Source: Aromatoleum toluclasticum ATCC 700605
GTDB taxonomy: Bacteria; Pseudomonadota; Gammaproteobacteria; Burkholderiales; Rhodocyclaceae
Direction: 5' to 3'
Length of the DNA stretch: 64,000 nt
NCBI RefSeq assembly: GCF_000378245.1
Contig: NZ_KB899508.1
Coordinates: 1-64,000, forward strand
Each line of letters starts with the position of its first letter. Positions within the stretch are counted from its first letter, which is position 1. The position numbers were made by a program, and so were the translations under genes. Of the stretch, positions 19,982 to 30,874 are shown piece after piece. The notes under the pieces were generated by a model. It saw only the letters and a program-made list of their open reading frames with translations, was not told the DNA's origin and did not search any database.

Positions 19982-20772
19982 GAATTGCGCTTGGCGTCGA
20001 ATATGCCGGCGACGCTTTTCAGGGCTGGCAGAGCCAGTCGCATGGGAAGACCGTGCAGGATCACCTCGAGGCAGCCCTCTCGGGCATGGCCGGTCACCCG
20101 GTGCGACTCCATTGCGCCGGGCGGACCGACGCCGGCGTCCATGCGACGGCGCAGGTGGTGCATTTCGACACGCCGTCGGCGCGTGCGCTGCACGGCTGGG
20201 TTCGTGGCACCAATGCCCGGATGAGAGGACCGGTCGCGGTGCGTTGGGCGGTGGAGGTCGGCGACGATTTTCATGCGCGCTTCTGCGCCGTTTCGCGCCG
20301 TTACCGCTATATCCTGTACAACTCGGCCGTGCGGCCAGCGCTGCTGGCCGGTCGCGTGGGATGGTTCCATCCGCCGCTCGATGAAGCGGCGATGGCGGAG
20401 GCTGCCCGCTCCATCGTCGGCTGGCGGGATTTTTCCGCTTTTCGGGCCGCCGGGTGTCAGGCGAAGTCGCCGATCAAGTTGATGCACGAGGCGCAGGTGA
20501 GGCGCGACGGGGACTATATCGTCTTCGATTTCTGGGCGAATGCTTTCCTTCATCATATGGTGCGCAACCTGGTCGGCTCGCTGGTGTATGTCGGGAAGGG
20601 GTGTTATCCGCCCGGGTGGATGGCGGAAGTCCTGCAGTCGCGCGACCGCAGCCGTGCGGCGATGACCTTCTCCCCCGATGGGTTGTACCTCGCCGGTGTC
20701 GAGTACGCCTCGCACTGGTCGCTGCCCGATGAAGGGCGTATCATCGCGCTCCCGCGTATCCCTTTCGTCTGA
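19978..20772 (+). CDS. truA: tRNA pseudouridine(38-40) synthase
   Basis: This 264-aa enzyme converts uridines 38-40 in the tRNA anticodon arm to pseudouridine. The catalytic Asp51 lies in CAGRTDAGVHA, and RYRYILYN and FLHHMVRNLVG are typical of the family. The ATG overlaps the preceding stop by ATGA; a start at 19912 would add 22 residues with no family match. trpF begins immediately at the truA stop. Confidence 0.96.
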   Translation: MRIALGVEYAGDAFQGWQSQSHGKTVQDHLEAALSGMAGHPVRLHCAGRTDAGVHATAQVVHFDTPSARALHGWVRGTNARMRGPVAVRWAVEVGDDFHARFCAVSRRYRYILYNSAVRPALLAGRVGWFHPPLDEAAMAEAARSIVGWRDFSAFRAAGCQAKSPIKLMHEAQVRRDGDYIVFDFWANAFLHHMVRNLVGSLVYVGKGCYPPGWMAEVLQSRDRSRAAMTFSPDGLYLAGVEYASHWSLPDEGRIIALPRIPFV

Positions 20773-21396
20773 GTGTCCAGAACCCGAATCAAGATCTGCG
20801 GCCTGACCCGCGCCGAGGACGTGCATGCTGCCGTCGAGGCGGGTGCGGATGCGATCGGTCTGGTCTTCTACCCGCCCAGCCCGCGTTTCGTCGCGTTCGA
20901 GCGTGCGGCGGAGCTGGCCGCGCTGGTGCCGCCCTTCGTCACGACGGTGGGCCTCTTCGTGAATCCCGATCCGGCCTACGTGCGGCAGGCGCTCGCACAG
21001 GTGCCGCTACAGCTTCTGCAGTTTCACGGCGACGAGCCCGAAACCCTGTGCGCGGCTTTCGGTCGTCCCTGGATCAAGGCCGCGCGAGTGCGTCCGGGGG
21101 TCGATCTGGTAGAATTCTCGGCTTCCCACCCATCCGCTTCCGGATTGCTGCTCGACGCGTTTGTCGAAGGCTACGGCGGTGGAGGCAAGGTTTTCGATTG
21201 GTCCCTCATTCCCGAGCGCCTCGGGCGGTCGCTGATCCTTTCCGGTGGGTTGGATCCCGATAACGTCGCCGAGGCAGTCCGCCGCGTAAGGCCGTGGGCT
21301 GTCGATGTGTCCAGCGGTGTGGAGTCGGGCAAGGGTATCAAGGATGCGGCACGGATTGCCGCGTTCGTCGCTGGAGTACGCAATGCAGACGGCTGA
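20773..21396 (+). CDS. trpF: Phosphoribosylanthranilate isomerase
   Basis: This 207-aa TIM barrel performs the Amadori rearrangement in tryptophan synthesis. The catalytic Cys is in KICGLTR near residue 9, the catalytic Asp is in the region LLLDAF, and the phosphate-binding motifs are [10 protein letters not shown] and [12 protein letters not shown]. The GTG start abuts the truA stop with no gap. trpB starts 14 bases before its stop. It stands alone as a separate trpF, not fused to trpC. Confidence 0.96.
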   Translation: MSRTRIKICGLTRAEDVHAAVEAGADAIGLVFYPPSPRFVAFERAAELAALVPPFVTTVGLFVNPDPAYVRQALAQVPLQLLQFHGDEPETLCAAFGRPWIKAARVRPGVDLVEFSASHPSASGLLLDAFVEGYGGGGKVFDWSLIPERLGRSLILSGGLDPDNVAEAVRRVRPWAVDVSSGVESGKGIKDAARIAAFVAGVRNADG

Positions 21397-22594
21397 CAAG
21401 CCATACCGGTTTCCTGATTCGCACGGACATTTCGGGCCGTACGGAGGCGTGTTCGTTGCCGAGACGCTGATTCCTGCGCTGGACGAGCTCAATGCCGCCT
21501 ACGAGGCGTGCCGGAGCAACCCGGCCTTCATCGCCGAGTTCGAGTACGAGCTCAAGCACTACGTTGGCCGGCCGAGCCCGATCTATCACGCGAAGCGCAT
21601 CTCGGATTCGCTCGGCGGCGCGCAGATCTACCTCAAGCGCGAGGATCTGAACCATACCGGCGCGCACAAGGTGAACAACTGCATCGGCCAGGCGCTCGTT
21701 GCGCGCTACATGGGCAAGCCGCGCGTGATCGCGGAGACCGGTGCCGGGCAGCATGGGGTCGCTACGGCGACGGTCGCGGCGCGCTACGGTATGGAGTGCG
21801 TGGTGTACATGGGGGCCGAGGACGTGAAGCGCCAGGCCGCGAATGTGTACCGCATGAAACTCCTGGGAGCGAAGGTTGTTCCGGTCGAATCGGGCTCCAA
21901 GACCCTGAAGGACGCGCTCAACGAAGCGATGCGCGACTGGGTCACGAACATCCACAACACCTTCTACATAATTGGCACGGTGGCGGGGCCGCATCCCTAC
22001 CCGATGATGGTGCGCGACTTCCAGACCGTCATCGGCAAGGAATGCCTCGTGCAGATGCCGGAGATGACCGGTCGCCAGCCCGACTATGTGATCGCCTGCG
22101 TCGGTGGCGGTTCGAACGCGATGGGCATCTTCCATCCGTACATCGACGTTCCCGGGGTCCGGTTGATCGGCGTGGAAGCCTACGGCGAGGGCCTGGAGTC
22201 CGGGCGTCATGCGGCCAGTCTTACCGGTGGCACGCCCGGCGTGCTGCATGGTAACCGCACTTACCTGCTCCAGAGCGAAGACGGCCAGATCATCGAGACG
22301 CATTCGATTTCGGCCGGTCTCGACTATCCGGGCGTAGGGCCCGAGCACGCCTGGCTCAAGGACAGCGACCGCGCCGAGTACGTCGGCGTCACGGACCAGG
22401 AGGCGCTGGCCGCTTTCCACAACCTGTGCCATCTCGAAGGCATCATCCCGGCGCTGGAGTCGTCACACGCCCTCGCGTATGCCGCGAAGCTGGCGCCGAC
22501 CCTGCCGCGCGACAAGATCTTGCTGGTCAATCTCTCCGGTCGAGGCGACAAGGACATGCATACCGTCGCCGAGAAGTCCGGCATCCAGTTCTGA
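21383..22594 (+). CDS. trpB: Tryptophan synthase beta subunit
   Basis: This 403-aa PLP enzyme condenses indole with serine. Lys96 in HTGAHKVNN forms the Schiff base, and [10 protein letters not shown] binds the cofactor phosphate. The ATG overlaps trpF by 14 bases and is preceded by GGAG; family N-termini ([16 protein letters not shown]) support it. With trpA it forms the channelled alpha2-beta2 complex. Confidence 0.97.
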   Translation: MQTADKPYRFPDSHGHFGPYGGVFVAETLIPALDELNAAYEACRSNPAFIAEFEYELKHYVGRPSPIYHAKRISDSLGGAQIYLKREDLNHTGAHKVNNCIGQALVARYMGKPRVIAETGAGQHGVATATVAARYGMECVVYMGAEDVKRQAANVYRMKLLGAKVVPVESGSKTLKDALNEAMRDWVTNIHNTFYIIGTVAGPHPYPMMVRDFQTVIGKECLVQMPEMTGRQPDYVIACVGGGSNAMGIFHPYIDVPGVRLIGVEAYGEGLESGRHAASLTGGTPGVLHGNRTYLLQSEDGQIIETHSISAGLDYPGVGPEHAWLKDSDRAEYVGVTDQEALAAFHNLCHLEGIIPALESSHALAYAAKLAPTLPRDKILLVNLSGRGDKDMHTVAEKSGIQF

Positions 22595-22635
22595 CTCCGC
22601 GGGCCGTGACAGGCCCGCGCATCCTGATACCGCTT

Positions 22636-23451
22636 ATGTCCAGAATCCAGTCAGTTTTTCAGCGCCTGCAGGCCTCGGGGCGGCGGGCGTTGATCCCCTT
22701 CATCACTGCGGGCGACCCCGCTCCCGAACTCACCGTGCCGCTGATGCACGCGCTAGTCGAGGGGGGGGCGGACATCATCGAGCTGGGCGTGCCCTTCTCC
22801 GATCCGATGGCGGACGGTCCGACCATCCAGCGCGCGTCCGAGCGTGCCCTCGTCAACGGGATGAGCCTGCGCAAGGTGCTCGCGCTGGTGTCCGACTTCC
22901 GTGCGACGAATTCCGACACGCCGGTTGTCCTGATGGGTTATGCGAATCCGATCGAGGCCATGGGCGTCGATCGCTTCGTCGCCGCCGCTGGTGCAGCCGG
23001 AGTGGACGGGGTCCTCGTAGTCGATTATCCGCCTGAGGAATGCGAAGCATTTGCACGCACGCTCAAGGCGGGCAGCATGGATCCTATCTTCCTGCTGGCG
23101 CCGACCTCCACCGAGCAGCGCATCCGTGAGGTCGCGACGATCGGCAGCGGCTACATCTACTACGTCTCGCTCAAAGGCGTGACCGGTTCGGGGGCGCTCG
23201 ATTTCGACGATGTCGCCGCCCGCATGCCGCAGATTCGCCAAGGCGTTGGTATGCCGGTCGGTGTCGGCTTCGGCATTCGCGACGCCGAATCGGCCCGCCG
23301 TATCGGAGAGGTGGCGGATGCGGTCGTGATCGGCAGCCGCATCATCGAGGAAATCGAGGACAGTCCGCGCGATCAGGCGGTAGCCCGGGTAAAGAACTTC
23401 GTTGAGGGCGTGCGTGCCGCGCTCGACCAGATCCAAGGAGCTCCGCGATGA
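22636..23451 (+). CDS. trpA: Tryptophan synthase alpha subunit
   Basis: This 271-aa TIM barrel cleaves indole-3-glycerol phosphate. The catalytic residues Glu49 and Asp60 are present in [15 protein letters not shown], followed by the phosphate-binding GVGFGIRD. The ATG at 22636 lies 41 bases after trpB. The stop overlaps the accD start (ATGA), giving the trpFBA-accD coupling common in pseudomonads and betaproteobacteria. Confidence 0.97.
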   Translation: MSRIQSVFQRLQASGRRALIPFITAGDPAPELTVPLMHALVEGGADIIELGVPFSDPMADGPTIQRASERALVNGMSLRKVLALVSDFRATNSDTPVVLMGYANPIEAMGVDRFVAAAGAAGVDGVLVVDYPPEECEAFARTLKAGSMDPIFLLAPTSTEQRIREVATIGSGYIYYVSLKGVTGSGALDFDDVAARMPQIRQGVGMPVGVGFGIRDAESARRIGEVADAVVIGSRIIEEIEDSPRDQAVARVKNFVEGVRAALDQIQGAPR

Positions 23452-24317
23452 GTTGGCTTCAGAAACTGCTGCCGCCGAAGATCAAGCGCGCCGAATCCGC
23501 TGCGCGCAAGTCGATTCCGGAAGGTTTGTGGAGCAAGTGCTCGGCTTGTGAGGCCGTGCTCTACCGCTCGGATCTCGAAAGCAACCTGAGCGTGTGTCCG
23601 AAGTGCGGCCACCACCAGCGTCTGCGCGCGCGGGCGCGGCTCGACATGTTGCTCGACGCGGAAGGGCGCTTCGAGATCGGGAGCGAGGTCATGCCGGTCG
23701 ATCCATTGAAATTCAAGGATTCGCGGCGCTACACCGAGCGTCTGTCGGCAGCGAACGACGATACCGGCGAAGCCGACGCGATGGTCGTGATGCAGGGCTC
23801 TATCCTGACGGTGCCGGTCGTGGTCGCCTGCTTCGAGTTCGATTTCCTGGGCGGATCGATGGGGTCCGTCGTGGGCGAGCGTTTCGTGCGGGGTGCAAAG
23901 GCTGCTCTGGAGCAGCGTCTGCCCTTCATCTGCATCACCGCTACCGGCGGCGCCCGAATGCAGGAGGGGCTGTTCTCCCTGATGCAGATGGCCAAGACCA
24001 CGGCTGCGATCACGCAACTCGCCGAGCGCAAGCTGCCGTTCCTTACCATCCTCACCGATCCGACGATGGGTGGCGTGTCGGCCAGCTTTGCCTTCATGGG
24101 TGACGTCGTGATCGCCGAACCGGGGGCCCTGATCGGTTTTGCGGGCCCGCGCGTGATCGAGCAGACCGTGCGCGAAACGCTGCCGGAGGGTTTCCAGCGC
24201 TCCGAGTTCCTGCTTGAGAAAGGCGCGATCGACATGATCGTCGATCGGCGCGAGATGCGCTCGAAGGTTGCCGAGTTACTTACCCTGCTAACGCACCAGC
24301 CGGCCATTGGCGTCTGA
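23448..24317 (+). CDS. accD: Acetyl-CoA carboxylase carboxyltransferase beta subunit
   Basis: This 289-aa subunit, together with AccA, transfers CO2 from biotin to acetyl-CoA to start fatty acid synthesis. The N-terminal zinc ribbon has Cys31, Cys34, Cys50 and Cys53, and the crotonase-like core contains [12 protein letters not shown] and the oxyanion region [11 protein letters not shown]. Overlap with trpA by ATGA suggests translational coupling. Confidence 0.97.
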   Translation: MSWLQKLLPPKIKRAESAARKSIPEGLWSKCSACEAVLYRSDLESNLSVCPKCGHHQRLRARARLDMLLDAEGRFEIGSEVMPVDPLKFKDSRRYTERLSAANDDTGEADAMVVMQGSILTVPVVVACFEFDFLGGSMGSVVGERFVRGAKAALEQRLPFICITATGGARMQEGLFSLMQMAKTTAAITQLAERKLPFLTILTDPTMGGVSASFAFMGDVVIAEPGALIGFAGPRVIEQTVRETLPEGFQRSEFLLEKGAIDMIVDRREMRSKVAELLTLLTHQPAIGV

Positions 24318-24332
24318 TTTCCGTTCCGCCTC

Positions 24333-25610
24333 ATGCATTTTCCCAATTCCCTGAGCGGTTGGCTCGAACTGCTCGAAAGCCGCCATGCTGCCCAGATCCA
24401 GCTTGGTCTGGATCGTGTTTCGCGCGTGCGCGATGCGCTCGCCGTTCGCAGCGATGCCGTGGTGATAACCGTCGGCGGCACCAACGGCAAGGGCTCGACC
24501 TGTGCGATGCTCGAGGCGATCCTGCTTGCCGCCGGCTATCGCGTCGGCTGCTACACGTCCCCGCACCTGCTGTGCTACAACGAACGCGTGCGTATCGATG
24601 GGCGCGAAGTTGACGATCAGACCCTGGTGGACGGCTTTCGCGCAGTCGAGGGGGCTCGCAGCGACACCCCGCTGACCTATTTCGAGCACGGTACGCTCGC
24701 CGCCTGGTGGGCATTTTCCCGTGCGCCGCTCGACGTCGTGATCCTCGAAGTCGGCCTTGGCGGGCGCCTCGACGCAGTTAATGCGATTGACCCCGACTGC
24801 GCGATCGTGACCGGCATTGCGATGGACCACATGGACTGGCTGGGCGATACGCGGGAGAAAATCGGCTTCGAGAAGGCCGGCATCTTCCGCGCGGGGCGTC
24901 CAGCGATCTGTTCCGATCCGATGGTTCCTCTCACGTTGGTCGAGCATGCACGTGCGATCGGCGCCGATCTGAAACTGGTTGGTGAGGATTTCGGCTTCAG
25001 CGGCGACCGCACTCAATGGACGTGGTGGAGCAAGGGTGGCGCGCGTCGAGGGGGGCTTGCCTATCCTGCGCTGCGGGGCGCCAACCAGCTCCTGAACGCG
25101 TCGGCAGTGATGATGGCGCTGGAAACCCTGCGGAAGCGGATTCCCGTGTCCATGCAGGCGGTTCGTCAGGGGCTGATGCTCGTTGAACTCCCCGGCCGCT
25201 TCCAGGTGCTGCCGGGGCGGCCCTCGGTGGTGCTCGATGTCGCACATAACCCGCAGGCTGCTGGCGTATTGTCCGAGAACCTGTCCAACATGGGGTTCTA
25301 CCCTGAAACGTGGGCAGTCTTGGGCATGCTCTTGGACAAGGACGTTGAAGGTGTCGTGAAGCTGATCCAGGATCGCGTCGATCATTGGATGCTTGTCGGC
25401 CTTCCGGGTGCTCGCGGGCTTAACGCTGAGCGTCTCGAACAGCGCGTGCGCAGCGTCGGCGTGCGCGGCGACATCCTGCGATTCGACAGCCCCGCGGAAG
25501 GCTATGCGGCTGCCCGGAAATCTGCAGGCGAGGGTGATAGAATTGTTGCCTTTGGCTCATTTCTGACCGTCGCGGACGTGCTGGCTGCCGCCCGCGCCGC
25601 TCGTCATTGA
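24333..25610 (+). CDS. folC: Folylpolyglutamate / dihydrofolate synthase
   Basis: This 425-aa Mur-ligase-like enzyme adds glutamate to folates and, as in other proteobacteria, probably also makes dihydrofolate. The P-loop GGTNGKGST is at 48-56, followed by TSPHLLCYNERVRI and LEVGLGGRLDAVN. The ATG at 24333 is 15 bases after accD. The stop overlaps the region used by the SPOR gene start site. Confidence 0.96.
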   Translation: MHFPNSLSGWLELLESRHAAQIQLGLDRVSRVRDALAVRSDAVVITVGGTNGKGSTCAMLEAILLAAGYRVGCYTSPHLLCYNERVRIDGREVDDQTLVDGFRAVEGARSDTPLTYFEHGTLAAWWAFSRAPLDVVILEVGLGGRLDAVNAIDPDCAIVTGIAMDHMDWLGDTREKIGFEKAGIFRAGRPAICSDPMVPLTLVEHARAIGADLKLVGEDFGFSGDRTQWTWWSKGGARRGGLAYPALRGANQLLNASAVMMALETLRKRIPVSMQAVRQGLMLVELPGRFQVLPGRPSVVLDVAHNPQAAGVLSENLSNMGFYPETWAVLGMLLDKDVEGVVKLIQDRVDHWMLVGLPGARGLNAERLEQRVRSVGVRGDILRFDSPAEGYAAARKSAGEGDRIVAFGSFLTVADVLAAARAARH

Positions 25611-25618
25611 GGCTCCGC

Positions 25619-26329
25619 GTGACCGATAGCGACAACGTCGAACTCAAGAAGCGCGCCAGGCGCCGCTTGGTGGGGGCGGCTGCTCTGGCGCTGCTCGCCG
25701 CGATCATCCTCCCCATGGTGATGGATCAGGAGCCGAGCGCCCCGGCGCAGGATATTCAGGTAACGATTCCCGACCGCGAGGCTGACAACACCCTGTCGCG
25801 TCCTATTGCCAGCCGCCCGGCACGCGAATCCGAGCCGCAACTTGCGCCGGCTCCCGAAGAACAGCCGCCCGCACCTGCCTCTCCGGACGTGCCACGGCAG
25901 GATACCGCCGCAAGGATCGCTCCGCCTCCGCAACGTCCCGCTCCGTCGCACGTTGCGAGTGACGTGCCAAAGGCTCCAGCCCCCGCAAGCGCTGCGGCGG
26001 AGCCCCTGAAGCCCGCGCCTTTGCCGCCGGTCAAGAATACTGCGACCGATAGCGGCCGTGCCCAGGCAATCCTGGAGGGCAAGCCGACTGCAGCTTCCAC
26101 GGCCGCAGCGGGAAGCGCCTTCGTCGTTCAGATCGGTGCCTTCGGTGACGGCGGCAAGGCGGCATTGATTGCGGCAGACCTGAAAAGACGAGGGTTCTCC
26201 GCCTACACTGAAAAAGTTGGCGCGGTGACGCGCGTGCGGGTCGGACCATTCGGCGGACGTGAGGATGCCGAGAGGGCCGCCCAGCGCGTCCGGGCGAGCG
26301 GAATGAGCGGTTCGGTCGTGCCGAAATGA
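25619..26329 (+). CDS. dedD: SPOR-domain cell division protein, DedD-like
   Basis: This 236-aa bitopic protein has a short basic cytoplasmic N-terminus, one transmembrane helix (about 18-36), a long Pro/Ala/Glu-rich periplasmic linker, and a C-terminal SPOR domain (about 165-236, starting FVVQIGAFGD) that binds denuded glycan strands at the septum. The GTG at 25619 follows GAGG seven bases upstream. The position between folC and cvpA matches dedD in other proteobacteria; sequence identity outside SPOR is low. Confidence 0.85.
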   Translation: MTDSDNVELKKRARRRLVGAAALALLAAIILPMVMDQEPSAPAQDIQVTIPDREADNTLSRPIASRPARESEPQLAPAPEEQPPAPASPDVPRQDTAARIAPPPQRPAPSHVASDVPKAPAPASAAAEPLKPAPLPPVKNTATDSGRAQAILEGKPTAASTAAAGSAFVVQIGAFGDGGKAALIAADLKRRGFSAYTEKVGAVTRVRVGPFGGREDAERAAQRVRASGMSGSVVPK

Positions 26330-26348
26330 GCACGCGCAGATCCCTGCG

Positions 26349-26840
26349 ATGACGGTATTCGATTACGTATTCCTCGGAGTTCTCGCCTTGTCGGCGGCGG
26401 TCGGCGTGTGGCGCGGGCTGGTTAGCGAGGTGATCGCGCTGCTTGCGTGGGCGGTCGCGCTCTTTGCGGCCTGGCGTTACGCTGGCGAAGCGGCGGCGCT
26501 GTTTGGCGGCATGATTGTCGAACCGGCCTGGCGGCAGATCGCAGGGTTCGCGCTGATCTTCGTCGCGGTCCTGATGCTTGCCGCCTTGTTGCGTTACCTG
26601 CTTCGCGAACTGCTCAAGGCGGTTGGGCTGGGTACGGCCGACCGTGTGTTCGGCGCCTTGTTCGGTGTCGCCCGCGGCGTTGCCATCGCGCTCGCGGTGG
26701 TGCTGCTCGGCGGCGTGATCGGAATTGCGCGCGAACCGTGGTGGTCCAACGCAATGTTCGCTCCTCCGCTGGAGACGGCGGTCATCGCTGCCAAACCGTG
26801 GCTGCCCGACGTGGTGGCTACAAAGATTCGATTCAGATAG
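26349..26840 (+). CDS. cvpA: CvpA family membrane protein
   Basis: This 163-aa protein has four predicted membrane helices and the CvpA signature [20 protein letters not shown] with [22 protein letters not shown]. CvpA supports envelope homeostasis and was named for colicin V production. It lies 11 bases before purF, a pairing conserved across proteobacteria. Confidence 0.93.
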   Translation: MTVFDYVFLGVLALSAAVGVWRGLVSEVIALLAWAVALFAAWRYAGEAAALFGGMIVEPAWRQIAGFALIFVAVLMLAALLRYLLRELLKAVGLGTADRVFGALFGVARGVAIALAVVLLGGVIGIAREPWWSNAMFAPPLETAVIAAKPWLPDVVATKIRFR

Positions 26841-26850
26841 GTGCTATTCC

Positions 26851-28374
26851 ATGTGCGGAATCATTGGGGTCGTTGCAAATTCCCCGGTCAATCAGTTGCT
26901 TTATGACGGCCTGCAGGTGCTGCAGCACCGCGGACAGGATGCGGCGGGCATCGCGACGTCGGAGGGCGGGCGCTTCCTCATGCACAAGGGGCCCGGGCTC
27001 GTGCGCGACGTGTTCCGCACCCGCAACATGCGCAATCTGGTCGGCAACTGGGGTATCGGCCATGTCCGCTACCCGACCGCGGGGTCGGCCTGCAATCCGG
27101 CCGAAGCGCAGCCTTTCTATGTCAATTCGCCCTTCGGCCTGCTGCTGGCCCATAACGGCAACCTGACGAATTCGGAGGAACTGAAGCGCGAGATGTTCCT
27201 CTCCGACCTGCGCCACATCAACACCAACTCTGATTCGGAGGTGCTGCTGAATGTGCTCGCGCACGAACTTCAGGCGGCCGCCAAGGGCTTCAAGCTCGAC
27301 GAAGACGCGGTGTTCCGCGCCGTGGCGGGCGTGCATCGCCGTTGCCGTGGCGCCTACGCGGTCGTTGTGATGATCGCCGGCTACGGGCTGCTCGCCTTCC
27401 GTGATCCGTTCGGCATTCGTCCGCTCGTCGTCGGGCGCAACGATGCCAATGGTGGTCACGAGTGGCTCGTCGCATCCGAGTCGGTGGCGATGGACGTGCT
27501 CGGGTTCAAGACGCTGCGTGACGTGGCGCCGGGCGAAGCGATCCTCATCGATACACAGGGCAATTTCCGCAGTCGCCAGTGTGCGGAAAAGACCGTCGAA
27601 GCGCCGTGCATGTTCGAGTTCGTGTACCTCGCGCGACCGGATTCGGTGATAGACGGCGTCTCGGTATACGAGTCGCGCGTGAAGATGGGTGAATTCCTCG
27701 CCGACAAACTCAAGCGCGTGGTACCACACGCGGACATCGACGTCGTGATCCCCATCCCCGATTCCAGCCGCCCCGCTGCGATGGAGATGGCCCATCGGCT
27801 GAACCTCCCGTACCGCGAAGGCTTCGTGAAGAACCGCTACATCGGGCGCACCTTCATCATGCCTGGCCAGGCGACGCGGCGTAAATCGGTGCGCCAGAAG
27901 CTCAACACCATCCCGCAGGAATTCAGGGGCAAGAAGGTGCTGCTGGTCGACGACTCCATCGTCCGTGGCACCACGAGCCGCGAGATCGTCACGATGGCTC
28001 GCGAAGCCGGTGCGGTGAAGGTGTACCTCGCGTCAGCGGCGCCGCCGGTCCGCTATGCGAATGTGTACGGCATCGACATGCCGACCCGCACCGAACTGAT
28101 CGCGGCCGATCGCAACGAGGAAGAGATCTGCCGCGTCATCGGGGCTGACGGCCTGATCTATCAAGACATCGCCGATCTCAAGGCTGCTGTCCGTGCGGTC
28201 AATCCCGCGATCAAGTTCTTCGAGACCTCCTGTTTCGACGGCTCCTACATCACTGGTGATATCACTCCCGAATACCTGAGCGGCGTTGAGAACCAGCGCG
28301 GCGAGAGCAAGTCGGGTGACGACGGCGAAGGCGGGCAACTCGACCTGAACCTGGTCGCCAATCAGGACAACTGA
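26851..28374 (+). CDS. purF: Amidophosphoribosyltransferase
   Basis: This 507-aa enzyme catalyses the first step of purine synthesis, PRPP plus glutamine to phosphoribosylamine. The N-terminal nucleophile Cys2 (exposed after Met removal) opens CGIIGVVA, and the PRPP-binding motif [15 protein letters not shown] includes Asp367 and Asp368. The ATG at 26851 is fixed by the catalytic Cys. Confidence 0.98.
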   Translation: MCGIIGVVANSPVNQLLYDGLQVLQHRGQDAAGIATSEGGRFLMHKGPGLVRDVFRTRNMRNLVGNWGIGHVRYPTAGSACNPAEAQPFYVNSPFGLLLAHNGNLTNSEELKREMFLSDLRHINTNSDSEVLLNVLAHELQAAAKGFKLDEDAVFRAVAGVHRRCRGAYAVVVMIAGYGLLAFRDPFGIRPLVVGRNDANGGHEWLVASESVAMDVLGFKTLRDVAPGEAILIDTQGNFRSRQCAEKTVEAPCMFEFVYLARPDSVIDGVSVYESRVKMGEFLADKLKRVVPHADIDVVIPIPDSSRPAAMEMAHRLNLPYREGFVKNRYIGRTFIMPGQATRRKSVRQKLNTIPQEFRGKKVLLVDDSIVRGTTSREIVTMAREAGAVKVYLASAAPPVRYANVYGIDMPTRTELIAADRNEEEICRVIGADGLIYQDIADLKAAVRAVNPAIKFFETSCFDGSYITGDITPEYLSGVENQRGESKSGDDGEGGQLDLNLVANQDN

Positions 28375-28393
28375 GCAGGACAACCGGGCGGAC

Positions 28394-29563
28394 ATGAGCG
28401 AGTACGAGTTCGACACCCTGGCGGTACGCGCGGGCATTGCGCGCAGCCAGTTCAACGAACACAGCGAAGCTCTCTATCTTACGTCGAGCTTCGTGTTCGA
28501 GAGTGCCGCGCAGGCAGCAGCCCGCTTCTCGGGCGCGGATGAGGGCAACGTCTACGCGCGCTTCACGAACCCGACCGTAACCGCGATGCAGCAGCGCCTC
28601 GCCGCCCTGGAAGGGGGCGAATCCTGTGTCGCGACCGCCTCGGGTATGTCTGCGATTCTCTCGCTGGCGATGGCAACCCTGCAGGCGGGTGACCATGTGG
28701 TTGCGTCGATGGGCCTTTTCGGAGCGACGCAGCAGCTCTTCGGGACGATCCTCGCGAAGTTCGGCATCGAGACGACCTTCGTGCCCGCGACGGATCTGGA
28801 TGCCTATCGTGCTGCGATCAAGGCGCGCACGCGCTTATTCTTCATCGAAACGCCGTCGAACCCTCTCACCGAGGTTATCGACATCGCCGGCGTGGCAGAG
28901 ATCGCGCACGCTGCCAGCGCGATCCTCGCCGTCGACAATTGTTTCTGCACTCCCGCGCTTCAGCGCCCGCTCGAGCTGGGGGCCGACGTCGTCGTGCATT
29001 CCGCGACGAAATACCTGGATGGCCAAGGCCGGGTGTTAGGCGGTGCGGTCGTCGGCAAGAAAGTCATCGTCGATGAAGTGCTGAAGTTCCTGCGCACGGC
29101 CGGACCTTCAATTTCACCCTTCAACGCGTGGGTGATCCTTAAGGGGCTGGAAACCTTGCGCATCCGCATGGAGGCGCAGTCGGCAACCGCACTCGACCTC
29201 GCGAGCTGGCTCGAGCAGCAGGCCGGGGTCGTGAGGGTGCATTACCCCGGCCTGGTCTCCCACCCGCAGCACGAACTCGCGATGCTCCAGCAGAAGTCCG
29301 GCGGGGCGATCGTCAGCTTCGAGGTCGCCGGCGGGCGTGAGGGCGCATGGCGGGTCGTGGATTCGACGCGCATGATCTCGATCACCGCGAACCTTGGCGA
29401 TGCCAAGACCACCATTACCCACCCGGCCTCCACTACGCATGGGCGCATCAGCGCCGAAGCGCGTGCTGCGGCTGGCATTACCGAAGGATTGCTGAGGATA
29501 GCAGTCGGGCTGGAGTCGGTCGAGGATCTGCGCGCGGATCTGGCGCGCGGCCTGGCGGGCTGA
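28394..29563 (+). CDS. metZ: O-succinylhomoserine sulfhydrylase
   Basis: This 389-aa Cys/Met-metabolism PLP enzyme makes homocysteine from O-succinylhomoserine and sulfide. The PLP Lys206 is in HSATKYLDGQGRVLGG. Synteny (purF-metZ) matches pseudomonads and other betaproteobacteria, which favours MetZ over MetB or MetY. It starts 19 bases after purF and is the last gene of this plus-strand run, converging on lpxH. Confidence 0.93.
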   Translation: MSEYEFDTLAVRAGIARSQFNEHSEALYLTSSFVFESAAQAAARFSGADEGNVYARFTNPTVTAMQQRLAALEGGESCVATASGMSAILSLAMATLQAGDHVVASMGLFGATQQLFGTILAKFGIETTFVPATDLDAYRAAIKARTRLFFIETPSNPLTEVIDIAGVAEIAHAASAILAVDNCFCTPALQRPLELGADVVVHSATKYLDGQGRVLGGAVVGKKVIVDEVLKFLRTAGPSISPFNAWVILKGLETLRIRMEAQSATALDLASWLEQQAGVVRVHYPGLVSHPQHELAMLQQKSGGAIVSFEVAGGREGAWRVVDSTRMISITANLGDAKTTITHPASTTHGRISAEARAAAGITEGLLRIAVGLESVEDLRADLARGLAG

Positions 29564-29605
29564 CAGTCGTCATAGGGGCGGGCGCCCGGCGCTCGCGGGA
29601 ATTCG

Positions 29606-30322
29606 TCAAGGGCCGGGGCTGAAGGCTGCTCCGTCCCAGTGCAGCCAGGTCGCCGTTCCGCGCCAGTCGGAGAGAACCCAGCGTTCGCACGCAAGGCCGT
29701 CTACATGATGTATATGGTGTGCCGGCCGGTGCGTGTGGCCATGGATGAGTGTCGGGTAATCGTGTGCACGCAGCAGGGCATCGACGGCTGCCGAGTTTAC
29801 ATCCATGATCTCCAGAGCCTTTTCCTGCTTTGCGGTTTCGCTGTGCCGGCGCAGGCTCTCAATCATCAGTTTGCGTTCTTCGAGGGGGCGGGCAAGAAAT
29901 GCCCTCTGCCACTGAGGGGCGCGGACCTGATGTCGAAAAGCCTGATAGGTGTGGTCATCGGTGCAAAGGTTGTCGCCATGGGTGACCAGCACCCGCCGCC
30001 CGTCGAGATCGAGCACCGTGGGATCGGCGAGGATGTTCAGGCCGGCATCGCGGGCGAAGACCTCGCCAACGAGGAAATCGCGATTTCCTGCGATAAAGCC
30101 GATTCGAGTACCTTGTGCTGCGAGTGTCGCAAGGGCCTCTCCGACCTCGCGGTTCAGCGGGGTATCGCGATCGTCGTCTCCGGCCCAGTACTCGAACAGA
30201 TCCCCTAGGATGTACAGGGCATCCACGTCGCGCGCCAACCCTGCAAGCAGGTCAAGGAAAGCACGGGTGTTTTCCGGGCAATGGTCCGAGAGGTGCAGAT
30301 CCGCGATGAAGAGGGCCGACAT
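29606..30322 (-). CDS. lpxH: UDP-2,3-diacylglucosamine diphosphatase
   Basis: This 238-aa calcineurin-like hydrolase makes lipid X in lipid A synthesis. Metal-binding residues are visible: Asp8 and His10 (ADLH), Asp41 (GDLFEYW), Asn80 in AGNRDF, His115 in THGDNL, and HGHTHRP near the C-terminus. It is the last gene of the minus-strand TPR-LDT-ppiA-ppiB-lpxH cluster, 38 bases after ppiB. Confidence 0.95.
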   Translation of the reverse strand: MSALFIADLHLSDHCPENTRAFLDLLAGLARDVDALYILGDLFEYWAGDDDRDTPLNREVGEALATLAAQGTRIGFIAGNRDFLVGEVFARDAGLNILADPTVLDLDGRRVLVTHGDNLCTDDHTYQAFRHQVRAPQWQRAFLARPLEERKLMIESLRRHSETAKQEKALEIMDVNSAAVDALLRAHDYPTLIHGHTHRPAHHIHHVDGLACERWVLSDWRGTATWLHWDGAAFSPGP

Positions 30323-30360
30323 GCGTGTATGGAATGCTGGAGCAGGTCGGCCCGACCGAA

Positions 30361-30855
30361 TCAGACGATTTCGGCGCGTTCGATGATGACGTCCTCGACC
30401 GGCACGTCCTGGTGGAAGCCGCTCGAACCCGTACGCACCGCGCGAATGCTGTTCACGACGTCCATACCCTCAGTGACGCGGCCGAAAACGCAGTAGCCCC
30501 AACCCTGGATGTCCGGCGCGCGGTAATTGAGGAAGTCGTTGTCGACGACGTTGATGAAGAACTGGGCCGTGGCGGAGTGGGGCGCCTGGGTGCGCGCCAT
30601 CGCGATCGTGCCCACGAGATTCTTCAGTCCGTTGTCGGCCTCGTTCTTGATCTCCGCGCGGGTGGGCTTCTGCGTCATGCCGGGCTCGAAACCGCCGCCC
30701 TGAATCATGAAGTTCTTGATCACGCGATGGAAGATCGTGTTGTCGTAGTGGCCGGCGCTGACGTAGTCGAGGAAGTTCTTGACCGTTTCCGGTGCCTTGT
30801 CCGCGTCGAGTTCGAGGGTGATCGTGCCGTGGTTCGTATGAAGTTTGACTGCCAT
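30361..30855 (-). CDS. ppiB: Peptidyl-prolyl isomerase B (cytoplasmic cyclophilin)
   Basis: This 164-aa cyclophilin has no signal peptide. The active-site segment [17 protein letters not shown] contains the catalytic Arg, and [14 protein letters not shown] is typical. It follows a second cyclophilin with a signal peptide after 19 bases, so the cluster encodes a periplasmic/cytoplasmic pair. Confidence 0.96.
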   Translation of the reverse strand: MAVKLHTNHGTITLELDADKAPETVKNFLDYVSAGHYDNTIFHRVIKNFMIQGGGFEPGMTQKPTRAEIKNEADNGLKNLVGTIAMARTQAPHSATAQFFINVVDNDFLNYRAPDIQGWGYCVFGRVTEGMDVVNSIRAVRTGSSGFHQDVPVEDVIIERAEIV

Positions 30856-30874
30856 GTGGGGCTCCTTGGGGGCG